Below the pieces are notes generated by a model, which did not search any database, had not been told where the DNA came from, and saw only the letters and a program-made list of their open reading frames with translations. From Mycolicibacterium aichiense (GTDB lineage: Bacteria > Actinomycetota > Actinomycetes > Mycobacteriales > Mycobacteriaceae), in assembly GCF_010726245.1 (NCBI RefSeq), contig NZ_AP022561.1, positions 4,340,001 to 4,404,000 on the forward strand: a stretch of DNA of 64,000 nucleotides. Direction: 5' to 3'. Below, in pieces: positions 33,538 to 41,652 of the stretch; position 1 is the stretch's first letter; every line of letters starts with the position of its first letter. The position numbers and the translations under genes were made by a program.

Positions 33538-33605
33538 ATTAGCGAGCTATACCCGCAACGGCTCCGACGACACCGGTGCGCGCCGCCAACACCATCCCTG
33601 CGCTG

Positions 33606-33908
33606 CTAGTCGAGCTCCCGTACCTGCAGGATCTCCACGTTCCGGGCAACCAGAAGCGGCCGGATACCGTCGGCCACCAGCTCCTGGTAGTGCGCTGAAT
33701 CCAGATGCGCCTGCTGCGCCGCCACGTCCCGGTAGCGCTCGACGATCACCAACGAGGTCGGCTCCTCGGTGCTGTGGTAGGCGTCGTAACCCAGGCATCC
33801 CGGTTCGGCGAGCGACAACCTGCGCAGCGTCGCCGTACGCTCGAGCACGGCATCGAGATCGGCTTCGGTGGTCCGCCAGTGCGCGATCACCACGACTGAG
33901 GCGTCCAT
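33606..33908 (-). CDS. Antibiotic biosynthesis monooxygenase (ABM) domain protein
   Basis: A 100-residue ferredoxin-like alpha/beta protein. The ABM pattern is VVVIAHWRTTEADLDAVLE, then EPGCLGYDAYHSTEEPTSLV, IVERYRDVAAQQAHLDSAHY and a final VRELD. Relatives include YgiN-like quinol monooxygenases that oxidise quinols without cofactors. Catalytic residues are not conserved enough to name a reaction. The start shares one nucleotide with the stop of the DJ-1 gene, so the two are translated together. A redox or aldehyde-stress role would suit both. Confidence 0.8.
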   Translation of the reverse strand: MDASVVVIAHWRTTEADLDAVLERTATLRRLSLAEPGCLGYDAYHSTEEPTSLVIVERYRDVAAQQAHLDSAHYQELVADGIRPLLVARNVEILQVRELD

Positions 33909-34582
33909 CAGGTCCGCGTGAGTGCGCGCGCCAGTGCTTCACCGACGATGGACCCGGATTGCGGATTCTGTCCGGTGATCAACCGCCCGTCGACGACGAG
34001 GTTCGGGTGCCAGGGCTCGGCCCGCTCGTAGAGCGCGCCTTCGGCCCGCAAAGCCTGCTCCAGGTCGAACGGCACGTCCTGGTCGGCATATCCGTCCTCT
34101 TCCGCGTCCGAGAACGCGGTCAGCTTGCGGCCACGCACCAGCGGGCTCCCGTCCGCCAGTGTCACGCCGAGGAAGGCCGACGGCCCGTGGCAGACGGCGG
34201 AGACGATGAGGCCGGCGTCCCACGCGCGACGCACGGTGTCCTTGACTTCCGGGTTGCCGGTGATGTCCACCATGGGACCGAGGCCGCCCGGCACGAACAC
34301 CGCGTCGTAGTCGAGCACATCGACCTCGGACAGCTTTCGGCTTCGCGACAGACGGCGGTAGGCCGCGCTGCCGAGGAACGACGTCTGCACCTCATCGGAG
34401 TCATCGAATCCGTCCTCGGGGGGCTTGCCACCCAGCGGCGAGGCGAATTCGACGGCGATGCCGGCGCGGTCCAACTCATGGACCGGATGGGCGATCTCCG
34501 GGAAGAAAAAGCCGGTGGCCCGGTGGTGCGGTCCGATGAAGGCCGCGTTCGTCACCACGAACAGGACATACGGAACGCTCAT
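33908..34582 (-). CDS. DJ-1/PfpI-family (type 1 glutamine amidotransferase-like) protein
   Basis: A 224-residue protein of the DJ-1/Hsp31 superfamily. The nucleophile elbow is LIVSAVCHGPSAFLGV, with the reactive Cys followed by His. The oxyanion and acidic residues lie in YDAVFVPGGLGPMVDI and in FFFPEIAHPVHEL (Glu). DGRLITGQNPQSG near the end is typical of the larger Hsp31-like glyoxalase or deglycase branch. The protein probably acts on glyoxals or other electrophiles, or as a chaperone. GAGGAG precedes the ATG. It is divergent from the zinc alcohol dehydrogenase gene at 34734. Confidence 0.85.
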   Translation of the reverse strand: MSVPYVLFVVTNAAFIGPHHRATGFFFPEIAHPVHELDRAGIAVEFASPLGGKPPEDGFDDSDEVQTSFLGSAAYRRLSRSRKLSEVDVLDYDAVFVPGGLGPMVDITGNPEVKDTVRRAWDAGLIVSAVCHGPSAFLGVTLADGSPLVRGRKLTAFSDAEEDGYADQDVPFDLEQALRAEGALYERAEPWHPNLVVDGRLITGQNPQSGSIVGEALARALTRT

Positions 34583-34651
34583 TTCGCGATCTCCTCAGCC
34601 AGAAGTACCTGTGCTTGCGACCATCCCAGCACATGCGAACGTCGACTTCAT

Positions 34652-34669
34652 CCAGTCGATGTCCAGTCG
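34652..34669 (+). promoter_or_regulatory. Direct heptamer repeat upstream of the alcohol dehydrogenase gene
   Basis: CCAGTCG-ATGT-CCAGTCG: two identical heptamers with an 11-bp period, 65 nt before the ATG. That period is the one SARP-family activators recognise, and a SARP gene lies 6 kb away in the same island. Confidence 0.35.
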
Positions 34670-34733
34670 CCGTCAACAGCAGAGCCTTAGCGTGGAGGTA
34701 CCGAAACCCCGACTATCGGAGGTGTCCACCGGC

Positions 34734-35798
34734 ATGCTCGCGGCACGCATTCACGAGTTCAATCAACCGCTGCGCATCGATGACATCCCGATCCCGCAGC
34801 CGCAGCCCAACCAGGTACTCCTCAAGGTTGCCGCGACGGGCATGTGCCGCAGCGACTACCAACTGCTGGACGGCTACTTTTGTGCCGGACTCCCGGTGGA
34901 ATTGCCCTTCACCCCCGGTCACGAAATCTGCGGGCATGTCGCCGCGCTGGGTTCCGAGGTCCCCGATGAGTCCGGCCTGCGCGACGGCGATCTGGTCATC
35001 GTGAACCCGAACTGGGGTGACGGAACCTGTCGGCAATGCCATGAAGGCAATGAACAGCTCTGCGGCAACGGACAACTCGTCGGCTTCGGCCCGAACGGGG
35101 GGTTCGCCGAATACATGCTGGCGCCCTACGACCACCTCATCTCCGTCGCCGACCAGCCCGACGTCACGCCCGCTTATCTCGCTCCATTGACCGACGCCGG
35201 GATCACACCCTACCGAGGGATGAAGAAGCTCCTCGCCGCCGGCAAGCTCGGCGCGGACCGCACCGTCGTCGTCACCGGCATCGGCGGACTCGGCAGCTAT
35301 GGGATCCAGTACGCCAAGCTCCTCGGCGGCGGCTCCACCGTCGTCGGATTCGCACGCAGCGCCGAGAAGCTGTCCGTAGCAACCGAAAACGGTGCCGACC
35401 ACACCGTCAACGTCCGCGACAAGTCGGTCGACGCAGTACAGGACGAACTCGAACAGCTCACCGGACGGCGGACGGTCGACGCGGTGCTCGACTGTGCCGG
35501 ATCGCCGGAGTCCCTCGGGCTGGGGGCATCGATCCTGGCGACCGAGGGCGCACTGGCTCAAGTCGGTCTGATGGGTGAGCGGGTCGAGTTGCCGCTCTTC
35601 CCGTTCGTCAGTGGTGAGAAGTCCTACTTCGGCTCATTCTGGGGCAACCACAACGATCTCATCGAGGTGCTCGCGCTGGCCAGGCGCGGCGCTATCAAAC
35701 ATCACGTCGTGCCGACCCGCCTCGCGGATATCAACGACACCCTCGAAGCACTGGGACGCGGCGACATCGTCGGGCGTGCCGTCGTCGTCTTCGACTGA
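34734..35798 (+). CDS. Zinc-dependent alcohol dehydrogenase (MDR family)
   Basis: A 354-residue NAD(P)-dependent MDR dehydrogenase. Catalytic zinc ligands are C38 (ATGMCRSDYQLL) and H63/E64 (PGHEICGH). The structural zinc loop reads NWGDGTCRQCHEGNEQLC, with C99, C102 and C110 intact but Asp96 in place of the first Cys. The Rossmann loop is VTGIGGLGSYGIQYAKLL. ATG at 34734 has GGAGGT 10 nt upstream. A GTG at 34722 would overlap that Shine-Dalgarno. The next gene begins 2 nt after the stop, so it forms an operon with the hydrolase. The substrate is unknown. Confidence 0.9.
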   Translation: MLAARIHEFNQPLRIDDIPIPQPQPNQVLLKVAATGMCRSDYQLLDGYFCAGLPVELPFTPGHEICGHVAALGSEVPDESGLRDGDLVIVNPNWGDGTCRQCHEGNEQLCGNGQLVGFGPNGGFAEYMLAPYDHLISVADQPDVTPAYLAPLTDAGITPYRGMKKLLAAGKLGADRTVVVTGIGGLGSYGIQYAKLLGGGSTVVGFARSAEKLSVATENGADHTVNVRDKSVDAVQDELEQLTGRRTVDAVLDCAGSPESLGLGASILATEGALAQVGLMGERVELPLFPFVSGEKSYFGSFWGNHNDLIEVLALARRGAIKHHVVPTRLADINDTLEALGRGDIVGRAVVVFD

Positions 35799-35800
35799 GT

Positions 35801-36664
35801 ATGCCCGCCATTCACCATCGGTTCGCCGTCATCGACAGACACCGGGTCTTCTACCGCGAGGCGGGGCCGCTCGGAGCACCGATTCTTGTTCTGCTGCACG
35901 GTTTTCCGGCCAGTTCGTCGATGTTCCGCAACCTCATTCCGCTGCTGGCCGACCGATGGCATCTGATAGCCCCGGACCATCTCGGTTTCGGCCTCTCCGA
36001 CGCTCCGCCGGCCGGCGAATTCACCTACACGTTCGACGCACTCACCGACCTGACCGCCGGACTGCTGCGCCACCTGGGTGTGCACCGCTACGCGATGTAC
36101 GTCCACGACTATGGTGCACCGATCGGCTGGCGCCTGGCACTGCGCGACCCGTCGTCGATCGCGGCGATCATCACCCAGAACGGCAACGCCTACCAGGAGG
36201 GCTTCCAGCCCGATTTCTTCCGGGTGGTGTGGGCCTACTGGGCGCATCAGAATCCGCAGACCGAGTCGGGGGTTCGCCAGGCGCTGACGCTGGAGATGAC
36301 TCGCTGGCAGTATCTGGCCGGAGTCGCCGACGAGACGTTGGTCGATCCGACCACCTGGATCACCGATCACGCCCGGCTGTCCCGGCCGGGAAACGACCTC
36401 ATCCAGCTCGCACTGTTCCGCGACTACGCCAGCAATCCCCCGCTGTACGCCGCTGTCCACGAGTACTTTCGGGCGTCCGGCGTCCCGCTCCTCGCGGTCT
36501 GGGGTCGCAGCGATCCGGTGTTCGGTCCGCACGGTGCCGCAGCATTCAAGGTCGACTTGCCCAACGCCGAGATTCATCTGATCGACGGCGGTCACTTCTT
36601 GTTGGAAAGTGCGCTCGACGAAGCGCTGCCGTTGATCCGCACTTTCCTCACCGCCAACCTCTGA
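35801..36664 (+). CDS. Alpha/beta hydrolase with Asp nucleophile (epoxide hydrolase/dehalogenase type)
   Basis: A 287-residue alpha/beta hydrolase. The oxyanion loop is VLLHGFPASSSMFRNLIPLL. PDHLGFGLSD follows, then the nucleophile elbow YVHDYGAPIGWRLAL, where the central residue is Asp rather than Ser. The acid is in WGRSDPVFG and the His in IDGGHFLLES. Asp nucleophiles define epoxide hydrolases and haloalkane dehalogenases, so one of these activities is likely. It follows the alcohol dehydrogenase by 2 nt. A close paralogue faces it tail to tail at 36671, leaving only 6 nt between the stops. Confidence 0.87.
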   Translation: MPAIHHRFAVIDRHRVFYREAGPLGAPILVLLHGFPASSSMFRNLIPLLADRWHLIAPDHLGFGLSDAPPAGEFTYTFDALTDLTAGLLRHLGVHRYAMYVHDYGAPIGWRLALRDPSSIAAIITQNGNAYQEGFQPDFFRVVWAYWAHQNPQTESGVRQALTLEMTRWQYLAGVADETLVDPTTWITDHARLSRPGNDLIQLALFRDYASNPPLYAAVHEYFRASGVPLLAVWGRSDPVFGPHGAAAFKVDLPNAEIHLIDGGHFLLESALDEALPLIRTFLTANL

Positions 36665-36670
36665 CCGGAC

Positions 36671-37537
36671 CTACCCGGTCACCTTGCCCAAAAACTCCCG
36701 GATGTATCCGCTGATCTCCTCGCCGTGTGTCTCCAGCGCGAAGTGGCCGGCGTCGAGCAGGTGGAACTCGCCGTCGGGCAGGTCGCGCCGGAAGGCCTCT
36801 GCTCCTGCGGCACCGAATATCTCGTCGTTGCGGCCCCAGGTCACCAACAGCGGAGGCTGATGGGTGCGGAAGTACTCCTGGAATCCCGGGTACCCGTCGA
36901 GGTTGAACTGGTAGTCCCAGAACAGTTGCAGCTGGACCTCGTCGTTGCCTTTGCGGTCCAGCCCGGCCTGATCGAGTTGCCACGCTTCGGGTGCGATGCG
37001 GTCCAGCCGATCGTGGGGTACGCCGTGGGTGTACTGCCAGTACGTCTTGCTCGCGGTGAAGTATTCGCGAACGCCGCGCTCATTGGCGGCGCGGTCCTTG
37101 GCATGGGCGAACAGAATGTCCCAGAAGGGCGTGAAGCCCTCCAGATAGGCGTTACCGCTCTGTGTGATGATCGCGGTGATCCGCTCCGGAGCCGCGCTGG
37201 CGATCCGCAGACCGATTGGTGCGCCGTAGTCGTGGATGTAGATGGCGAAACGTTCCAGGCCGAGCCGGGCGATCAGCTTCTCGGTCACCGCGGTCAGGTT
37301 GTCAAAGCTGTAGTCGAATTCGTGGATCGTCGGCATCGACGACTGGCCGAAACCGACATGGTCCGGCGCCACGAGGTGATAGGAATCGGCAAGCGAGGCA
37401 ATGAGATTGCGAAACATGTGCGAGCTGGACGGGAACCCATGCAGCAGAAGGATCGTCGGGTTGGCGGGGTCGCCGGCTTCGCGATAGAAGACATCGATAC
37501 CGTCGATTGTGGCGGTGTGATAGCGGACAAGACTCAT
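36671..37537 (-). CDS. Alpha/beta hydrolase with Asp nucleophile, paralogue of preceding
   Basis: A 288-residue enzyme that aligns along its whole length with its neighbour. Shared features are VFYREAGD, LLLHGFPSSSHMFRNLI, APDHVGFGQS, the elbow YIHDYGAPIGLR (Asp nucleophile), ITQSGNAYLEGF, LVTWGRNDEIFGAAG (acid) and DAGHFALETHG (His). The same activity class is expected, epoxide hydrolase or dehalogenase. The ATG at 37537 (MSLVRYHTATIDG) matches the N-terminus of the paralogue; a longer frame to 37699 is unsupported. It is read toward its paralogue, and its start lies in the 82-nt gap after the 3' end of the SARP gene. Confidence 0.87.
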   Translation of the reverse strand: MSLVRYHTATIDGIDVFYREAGDPANPTILLLHGFPSSSHMFRNLIASLADSYHLVAPDHVGFGQSSMPTIHEFDYSFDNLTAVTEKLIARLGLERFAIYIHDYGAPIGLRIASAAPERITAIITQSGNAYLEGFTPFWDILFAHAKDRAANERGVREYFTASKTYWQYTHGVPHDRLDRIAPEAWQLDQAGLDRKGNDEVQLQLFWDYQFNLDGYPGFQEYFRTHQPPLLVTWGRNDEIFGAAGAEAFRRDLPDGEFHLLDAGHFALETHGEEISGYIREFLGKVTG

Positions 37538-37619
37538 GGCACGCTCCTGTGGTCGGGATGCCTGCCAAGTTAGGTGGTCCTTGTTGACACCTAATGGACT
37601 CGCAATGGACTGCAGGCGC

Positions 37620-40600
37620 TCAGACCGCGCGTTGCATGGCGGCTGAATCGAGTTCGTCGAGAAGCGCCTCGGCTCGCCTGGCGAACAGATGCGCCTCACG
37701 GTCCACCGATACCGCTCGGGCGTGCTGCGCCGCTACCCGCACCTGAGCCGACGGCACCCCGCGGGCGTGCGTCAACCGCGCGCGCATCAGAAGCACAAAC
37801 CCTTCCGCGTACCGCTGGCCGTGGTCACGCATATGTTGCTCGGCCTGCTCGAGTGCGGTCGCGGCTAGGTCGGATTCGCCTGCCTCAAGCCACATCTCGG
37901 CCAGGAGCGCACACCAGGTCGCCACACAGGAACGCGGCGGGTCCAGCAGGTTCGCCGCGATGAGCGCCTCTGCGTCACGCGCGGCGGCATCGACGGGTCG
38001 ATCACCGGTCATCGCCGCCGCCCAGCAGCCGGCCAATCTCTGATACGTCCCGAGAAACACGAAGTTGAAGCCGGGGTCCACTTCGAGGCCGCGCGCCACC
38101 ACCTGCAGCGCCCAGTGCGGGTCGCCGGCGAGCACTGCGGTCCGGCACACCATTGCCGCCCATACCGTGATCAAGTACGGTTCCGCGCCCGCGGCGGACT
38201 CGAGAACGTCGAAAAGCTCTTTCGCCGAGTCGAGATCGCCGTGCAGCGCAGTGGTCTCCGCCAGCATTCCCGTCATCAGCCAGTGCAGATCCCGGCACAC
38301 CGGGTCCTCGTCGTTGCGGAGTTCGTCGAGCAACGACTGCCTGCAGCGCACCAGATAGCGGAATGCTTCACCGATGTGGCCGGCGTTCCACTGCTGGATC
38401 CCCCAGGCCTGAAAGCCGTACGAGCGCACCACGGGATCAGCGGACGCGCACCCTCGTTCGAGCAACCGCTGCGCCAGGGGGCGAGCGACGTCGAGCTCGA
38501 TCGCCTGCGCATGAGCCGCCCACCGTGAATAGAGAAACCCGGCGGCATCGCGCTCCCGCCCGAGTCCGACCGCCAGCCGTTCCGCACGTTCCAACATGTC
38601 CCGCAATCCATGCGCGCCGTACATCGACTGCATGCCCACCATCGCGGTGAGCTGGGTCAGGGCAGCGAGTTCCAGTTCCGGCGCGGCGGCCTGCCGGGAC
38701 AACTCGATGGCCGCGCAGAGGTGGTGCTCGGCCGCTTCGAATGCGCACTTGTTCACCGCCCGCCGGGCGGCCTGCATGAGCGCGTCTGCTGTCCGATCCG
38801 GTTGCACGCAGGGCCCCGCGGCCCACAGGTGGTGGGCGAGGCGCTCCAGCAGCACTTCCCCTTCCCGCGAAAAGGCTTGCAGCGCATCGGCAATGCGGGC
38901 GTGCATGCGGCTGGTGCGGTGGGCGGGAATTAGCTCGACAACCGCTTCCCGCACCAAGTCGTGGACGAACCGGAACTGGAACGGATCTGCAGTGGCGGCA
39001 AGAATGCCGAGTTCGTTCAACGGTTCTAGGCAGTCGAGGCATTCCCCGGCATCGAGGCCCGCGGCGTGGGCAAGCACCCGGAGGTCGACGTCGCGGCCGA
39101 TCAACGCAGCCGTGAACAGCAGGACCCTGTCCATGTCGGCGACGTGGGTGATGCGATCGTGAACGATGTCGCGCACCGTGGCAGGCACTTCCGCGCTGAC
39201 CGGCGTGTCACCGACCGACGTCTCACGGTGGGCCAGCAGCCGTGACAGCTCTCGCACGAAGAACGGGTTGCCCACTGTCCGCCGATGGATGCTGCTGACC
39301 GCACTGACACTGGGCTCTCGCCCCATCTCGAATCGGATCAGATCGGCGACATCAGATTGGGTCAGCGGTTCTAGCCGGATTCGGCGCACACCTGGCACGC
39401 GGCTGGCGATGGCGAGCATCCGGGTGAGGTCGGCGCGCGGTGCGGGCGCTTTATCTCGCAGCGCGCCGACGAGTGCAACACCGTCGGGAAGTCTGGATGC
39501 CAAGTGCGAGAACAGTTCCAGCGAGGGCCGGTCAGCCCAGTGCAGATCGTCGATGACCAGCACCACGGGTCGTGCGGCCGCGGACTCCCCGATCAACGCG
39601 GTTACCCGCTCGAACAGACGGAACCGCGCCCCGCTGTCGGGCAACGGGGGCGGCAACGCCTCAGAAGCCGAATCCAGAAGGTGGCCGATCTCTCCAGCAC
39701 GCCAGCGTTGCTGCGCCTCCTCAGGAAGTGCCGCCACAACTGCGTTGAGTGCCTGGACCCACGGCCACATCGCCGGAGTGCCAGCCGACGGTGGACTGTC
39801 ACCCCACGCCATCAGCGCGTGCCGTCCGGCGGTGGCGCGAATCTCTTCGAGTAGACGCGTTTTGCCGATTCCGGGTTCGCCCTCCACGAGCACGAGTCCT
39901 GTGCTGCGTGCGATCGCACCATTCACCGATTCGGCGACGGCTGCCGTCTCTCGAAAACGACCGACGAAACCCGCGGTCCGCGTCATCACGCCGGTGACCG
40001 GCGGCGACTGGGCAACGAAGGTTGCGGCACGCACCGGTTGTTGGCGCAGCACCCGCTGATGGGCACGATGCAGCGTCTGGCCCGGCTCGATACCGAGCTC
40101 ATCGGCGAGTCGCCGGCGGGTGACGCGAAACAGATTGAGCGCCTCCGCTTGTTGCCCTTGCGCCGATAACACCGCGATGAGGGCAGCGTGGACCGGCTCG
40201 TTCAGCGGAGCCATCGCAGCAGCCAGCCGCAGGGGCGCGGAGATTCGCTGCGGCGCGCACATCGACAGCGCCAATTCCGCCGCGCCCACGCACGCGTCGA
40301 AGAATCGATTGTTGAGCTCGGCGAACAGCGGGGCCGCCGACGCTGCGCAGTCCAGTCCGTCGCCCGCCGCGCCCCTCCAGAGGCCCAGAGCCGCTTCGTA
40401 ATGCCCAAGGGCGACGTCGGGTTGTTTCTCACCGAGAGCGCGCCGGGCGGCGTCGACGCGCTGCTGGAACTCGGCCAGGTCCAGAGCCGCCGTTGCTGGC
40501 GTGAACATATAACCGCCGCCCCGCCGGAGCAGCTGGGTTCCCGAACTCCGCGGCGGAAGCGATGGTTCGAAGACGCGACGCAGCGCTCCCACGTACTTGT

Positions 40601-40835
40601 GGATGACGTTGAGCGCGCTGTCCGGTGGGTGTTCACCCCAGATCAGATCGATCAACGCCCCGGTGCTCACCGGTTGCCCAGGCTGGGCCAACAGCATTGC
40701 CAGCAAACAGAGTTGTTGACGCGGTCCGGCGTCCAGTTCGATCTCGCCGCGCCATACCCGCAGCGGCCCGAGGATCTGCAAGCGCAGCTGCGAGCCGTCA
40801 TCCTCCGACGCGGCGCCGCCCGCAGTCCAACTCAC
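37620..40835 (-). CDS. SARP/AfsR-type transcriptional regulator with ATPase and helical-repeat domains
   Basis: A 1071-residue regulator. Residues 15-112 are an OmpR-like winged helix (LQILGPLRVWRGEIELDAGP, GGGYMFTPA). Residues 118-265 are the bacterial transcriptional activation domain (DLAEFQQRVDAARRAL to ADELGIEPGQTLHRAHQRVL). From 290 a STAND ATPase follows, with Walker A VEGEPGIGKTRLLEEI (319-326) and Walker B PVVLVIDDLHWAD. The C-terminal 300 residues are helical TPR-like repeats. Such proteins integrate a signal through the ATPase and activate pathway genes through the SARP domain. GTG at 40835 is preferred because an extension to 40949 would overlap the divergent tetR leader. Target genes are probably in this island. 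Confidence 0.9.
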   Translation of the reverse strand: MSWTAGGAASEDDGSQLRLQILGPLRVWRGEIELDAGPRQQLCLLAMLLAQPGQPVSTGALIDLIWGEHPPDSALNVIHKYVGALRRVFEPSLPPRSSGTQLLRRGGGYMFTPATAALDLAEFQQRVDAARRALGEKQPDVALGHYEAALGLWRGAAGDGLDCAASAAPLFAELNNRFFDACVGAAELALSMCAPQRISAPLRLAAAMAPLNEPVHAALIAVLSAQGQQAEALNLFRVTRRRLADELGIEPGQTLHRAHQRVLRQQPVRAATFVAQSPPVTGVMTRTAGFVGRFRETAAVAESVNGAIARSTGLVLVEGEPGIGKTRLLEEIRATAGRHALMAWGDSPPSAGTPAMWPWVQALNAVVAALPEEAQQRWRAGEIGHLLDSASEALPPPLPDSGARFRLFERVTALIGESAAARPVVLVIDDLHWADRPSLELFSHLASRLPDGVALVGALRDKAPAPRADLTRMLAIASRVPGVRRIRLEPLTQSDVADLIRFEMGREPSVSAVSSIHRRTVGNPFFVRELSRLLAHRETSVGDTPVSAEVPATVRDIVHDRITHVADMDRVLLFTAALIGRDVDLRVLAHAAGLDAGECLDCLEPLNELGILAATADPFQFRFVHDLVREAVVELIPAHRTSRMHARIADALQAFSREGEVLLERLAHHLWAAGPCVQPDRTADALMQAARRAVNKCAFEAAEHHLCAAIELSRQAAAPELELAALTQLTAMVGMQSMYGAHGLRDMLERAERLAVGLGRERDAAGFLYSRWAAHAQAIELDVARPLAQRLLERGCASADPVVRSYGFQAWGIQQWNAGHIGEAFRYLVRCRQSLLDELRNDEDPVCRDLHWLMTGMLAETTALHGDLDSAKELFDVLESAAGAEPYLITVWAAMVCRTAVLAGDPHWALQVVARGLEVDPGFNFVFLGTYQRLAGCWAAAMTGDRPVDAAARDAEALIAANLLDPPRSCVATWCALLAEMWLEAGESDLAATALEQAEQHMRDHGQRYAEGFVLLMRARLTHARGVPSAQVRVAAQHARAVSVDREAHLFARRAEALLDELDSAAMQRAV

Positions 40836-40848
40836 TGCAGTGACACTA

Positions 40849-40900
40849 CAGTCAATACAGCCAATGTACAATAGGTTCACAGTAGCTTCACTGGGTTCAC
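40849..40900. promoter_or_regulatory. Repeat-rich divergent promoter between SARP and TetR genes
   Basis: Two CAGYCAAT octamers occur with a 9-bp period (40849-40856, 40858-40865), then three TTCAC copies at 40876, 40887 and 40896 (spacing 11 and 9). Direct repeats with near 11-bp spacing are the usual target of SARP proteins. Confidence 0.4.
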
Positions 40901-40929
40901 CATTACTCCGATGTAGGATTCGTTCCCTC

Positions 40930-41583
40930 ATGACTTCACCGCCCGGCACGAACGAACGACCATCGGAACGTCGCCGCTCACGCCGAGACGAATACGCCGA
41001 ACAAACGCGTCAAGCGGTGCTCGCCTCGGCGCGGACGCTGTTCGCCGAGCGCGGCTACTTCGCCACGACGATCAACGACATCGCCGCGGCCAGCCGGGTG
41101 TCCGCAGGGACGGTGTACCAACAGTGCGGCGGCAAGCAAGGTCTGCTGCGCTCACTGATGGACAGCTGGACCACCTCAGACCTGGTGCAAGGCACCCTTG
41201 ACCAGATTGAGCGATGCGAATCGCCGGCGGAGGTCTATGCGGCGCTCGCCGACTCGTATCTGGAGTTCTGGCGCCGGTATGACGACATCGTTCAACTGGT
41301 TCTCGCGACCGCGGTTCATGACGAGGCGGCCACCGAATCGTTGGGGCAGGCGATGGCGCGGCATCGCGCCGCGCTGTACGAAATCGCCCGCAAGTTACGC
41401 ACTCTGGGCGACTTCGCCGACTCGTTCACCGACGAGGACTTCGCGGACATCACCCTCTACCACTACGGACCGCACAATGGTTTCCACTTCACCGTGACCG
41501 TGCTGGGCTGGCCCGAGGATCGCGCGAAGGAATTCCTCAGCACACAGTTCCGCCAGTCGCTGCACGCCGCCGCGACCAACTGA
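40930..41583 (+). CDS. TetR-family transcriptional regulator
   Basis: A 217-residue regulator. After a basic N-terminal tail (ERRRSRRDEYAEQTRQAVLA) comes the HTH, ATTINDIAAASRVSAGTVYQ then QCGGKQGLLRSL. The C-terminal domain includes YLEFWRRYDDIVQLVLATAV. The ATG at 40930 is supported by the conserved HTH distance; the frame is open to 40840 but lacks a better start. It is divergent from the SARP gene. The two regulators probably control each other or share one signal. A Ser-type hydrolase gene follows 69 nt downstream on the same strand. Confidence 0.88.
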   Translation: MTSPPGTNERPSERRRSRRDEYAEQTRQAVLASARTLFAERGYFATTINDIAAASRVSAGTVYQQCGGKQGLLRSLMDSWTTSDLVQGTLDQIERCESPAEVYAALADSYLEFWRRYDDIVQLVLATAVHDEAATESLGQAMARHRAALYEIARKLRTLGDFADSFTDEDFADITLYHYGPHNGFHFTVTVLGWPEDRAKEFLSTQFRQSLHAAATN

Positions 41584-41652
41584 CGCCGGGCGGGCAACGC
41601 ACTTCACTGGTCGTCCACTTGTGGTCAACAGTGCCCACCTACCGTCTCCGCC

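Noticed and set aside
37538..37619. Hidden short gene between hydrolase and SARP gene
   Set aside because: Only 82 nt, with no start plus ribosome site; probably the hydrolase promoter.
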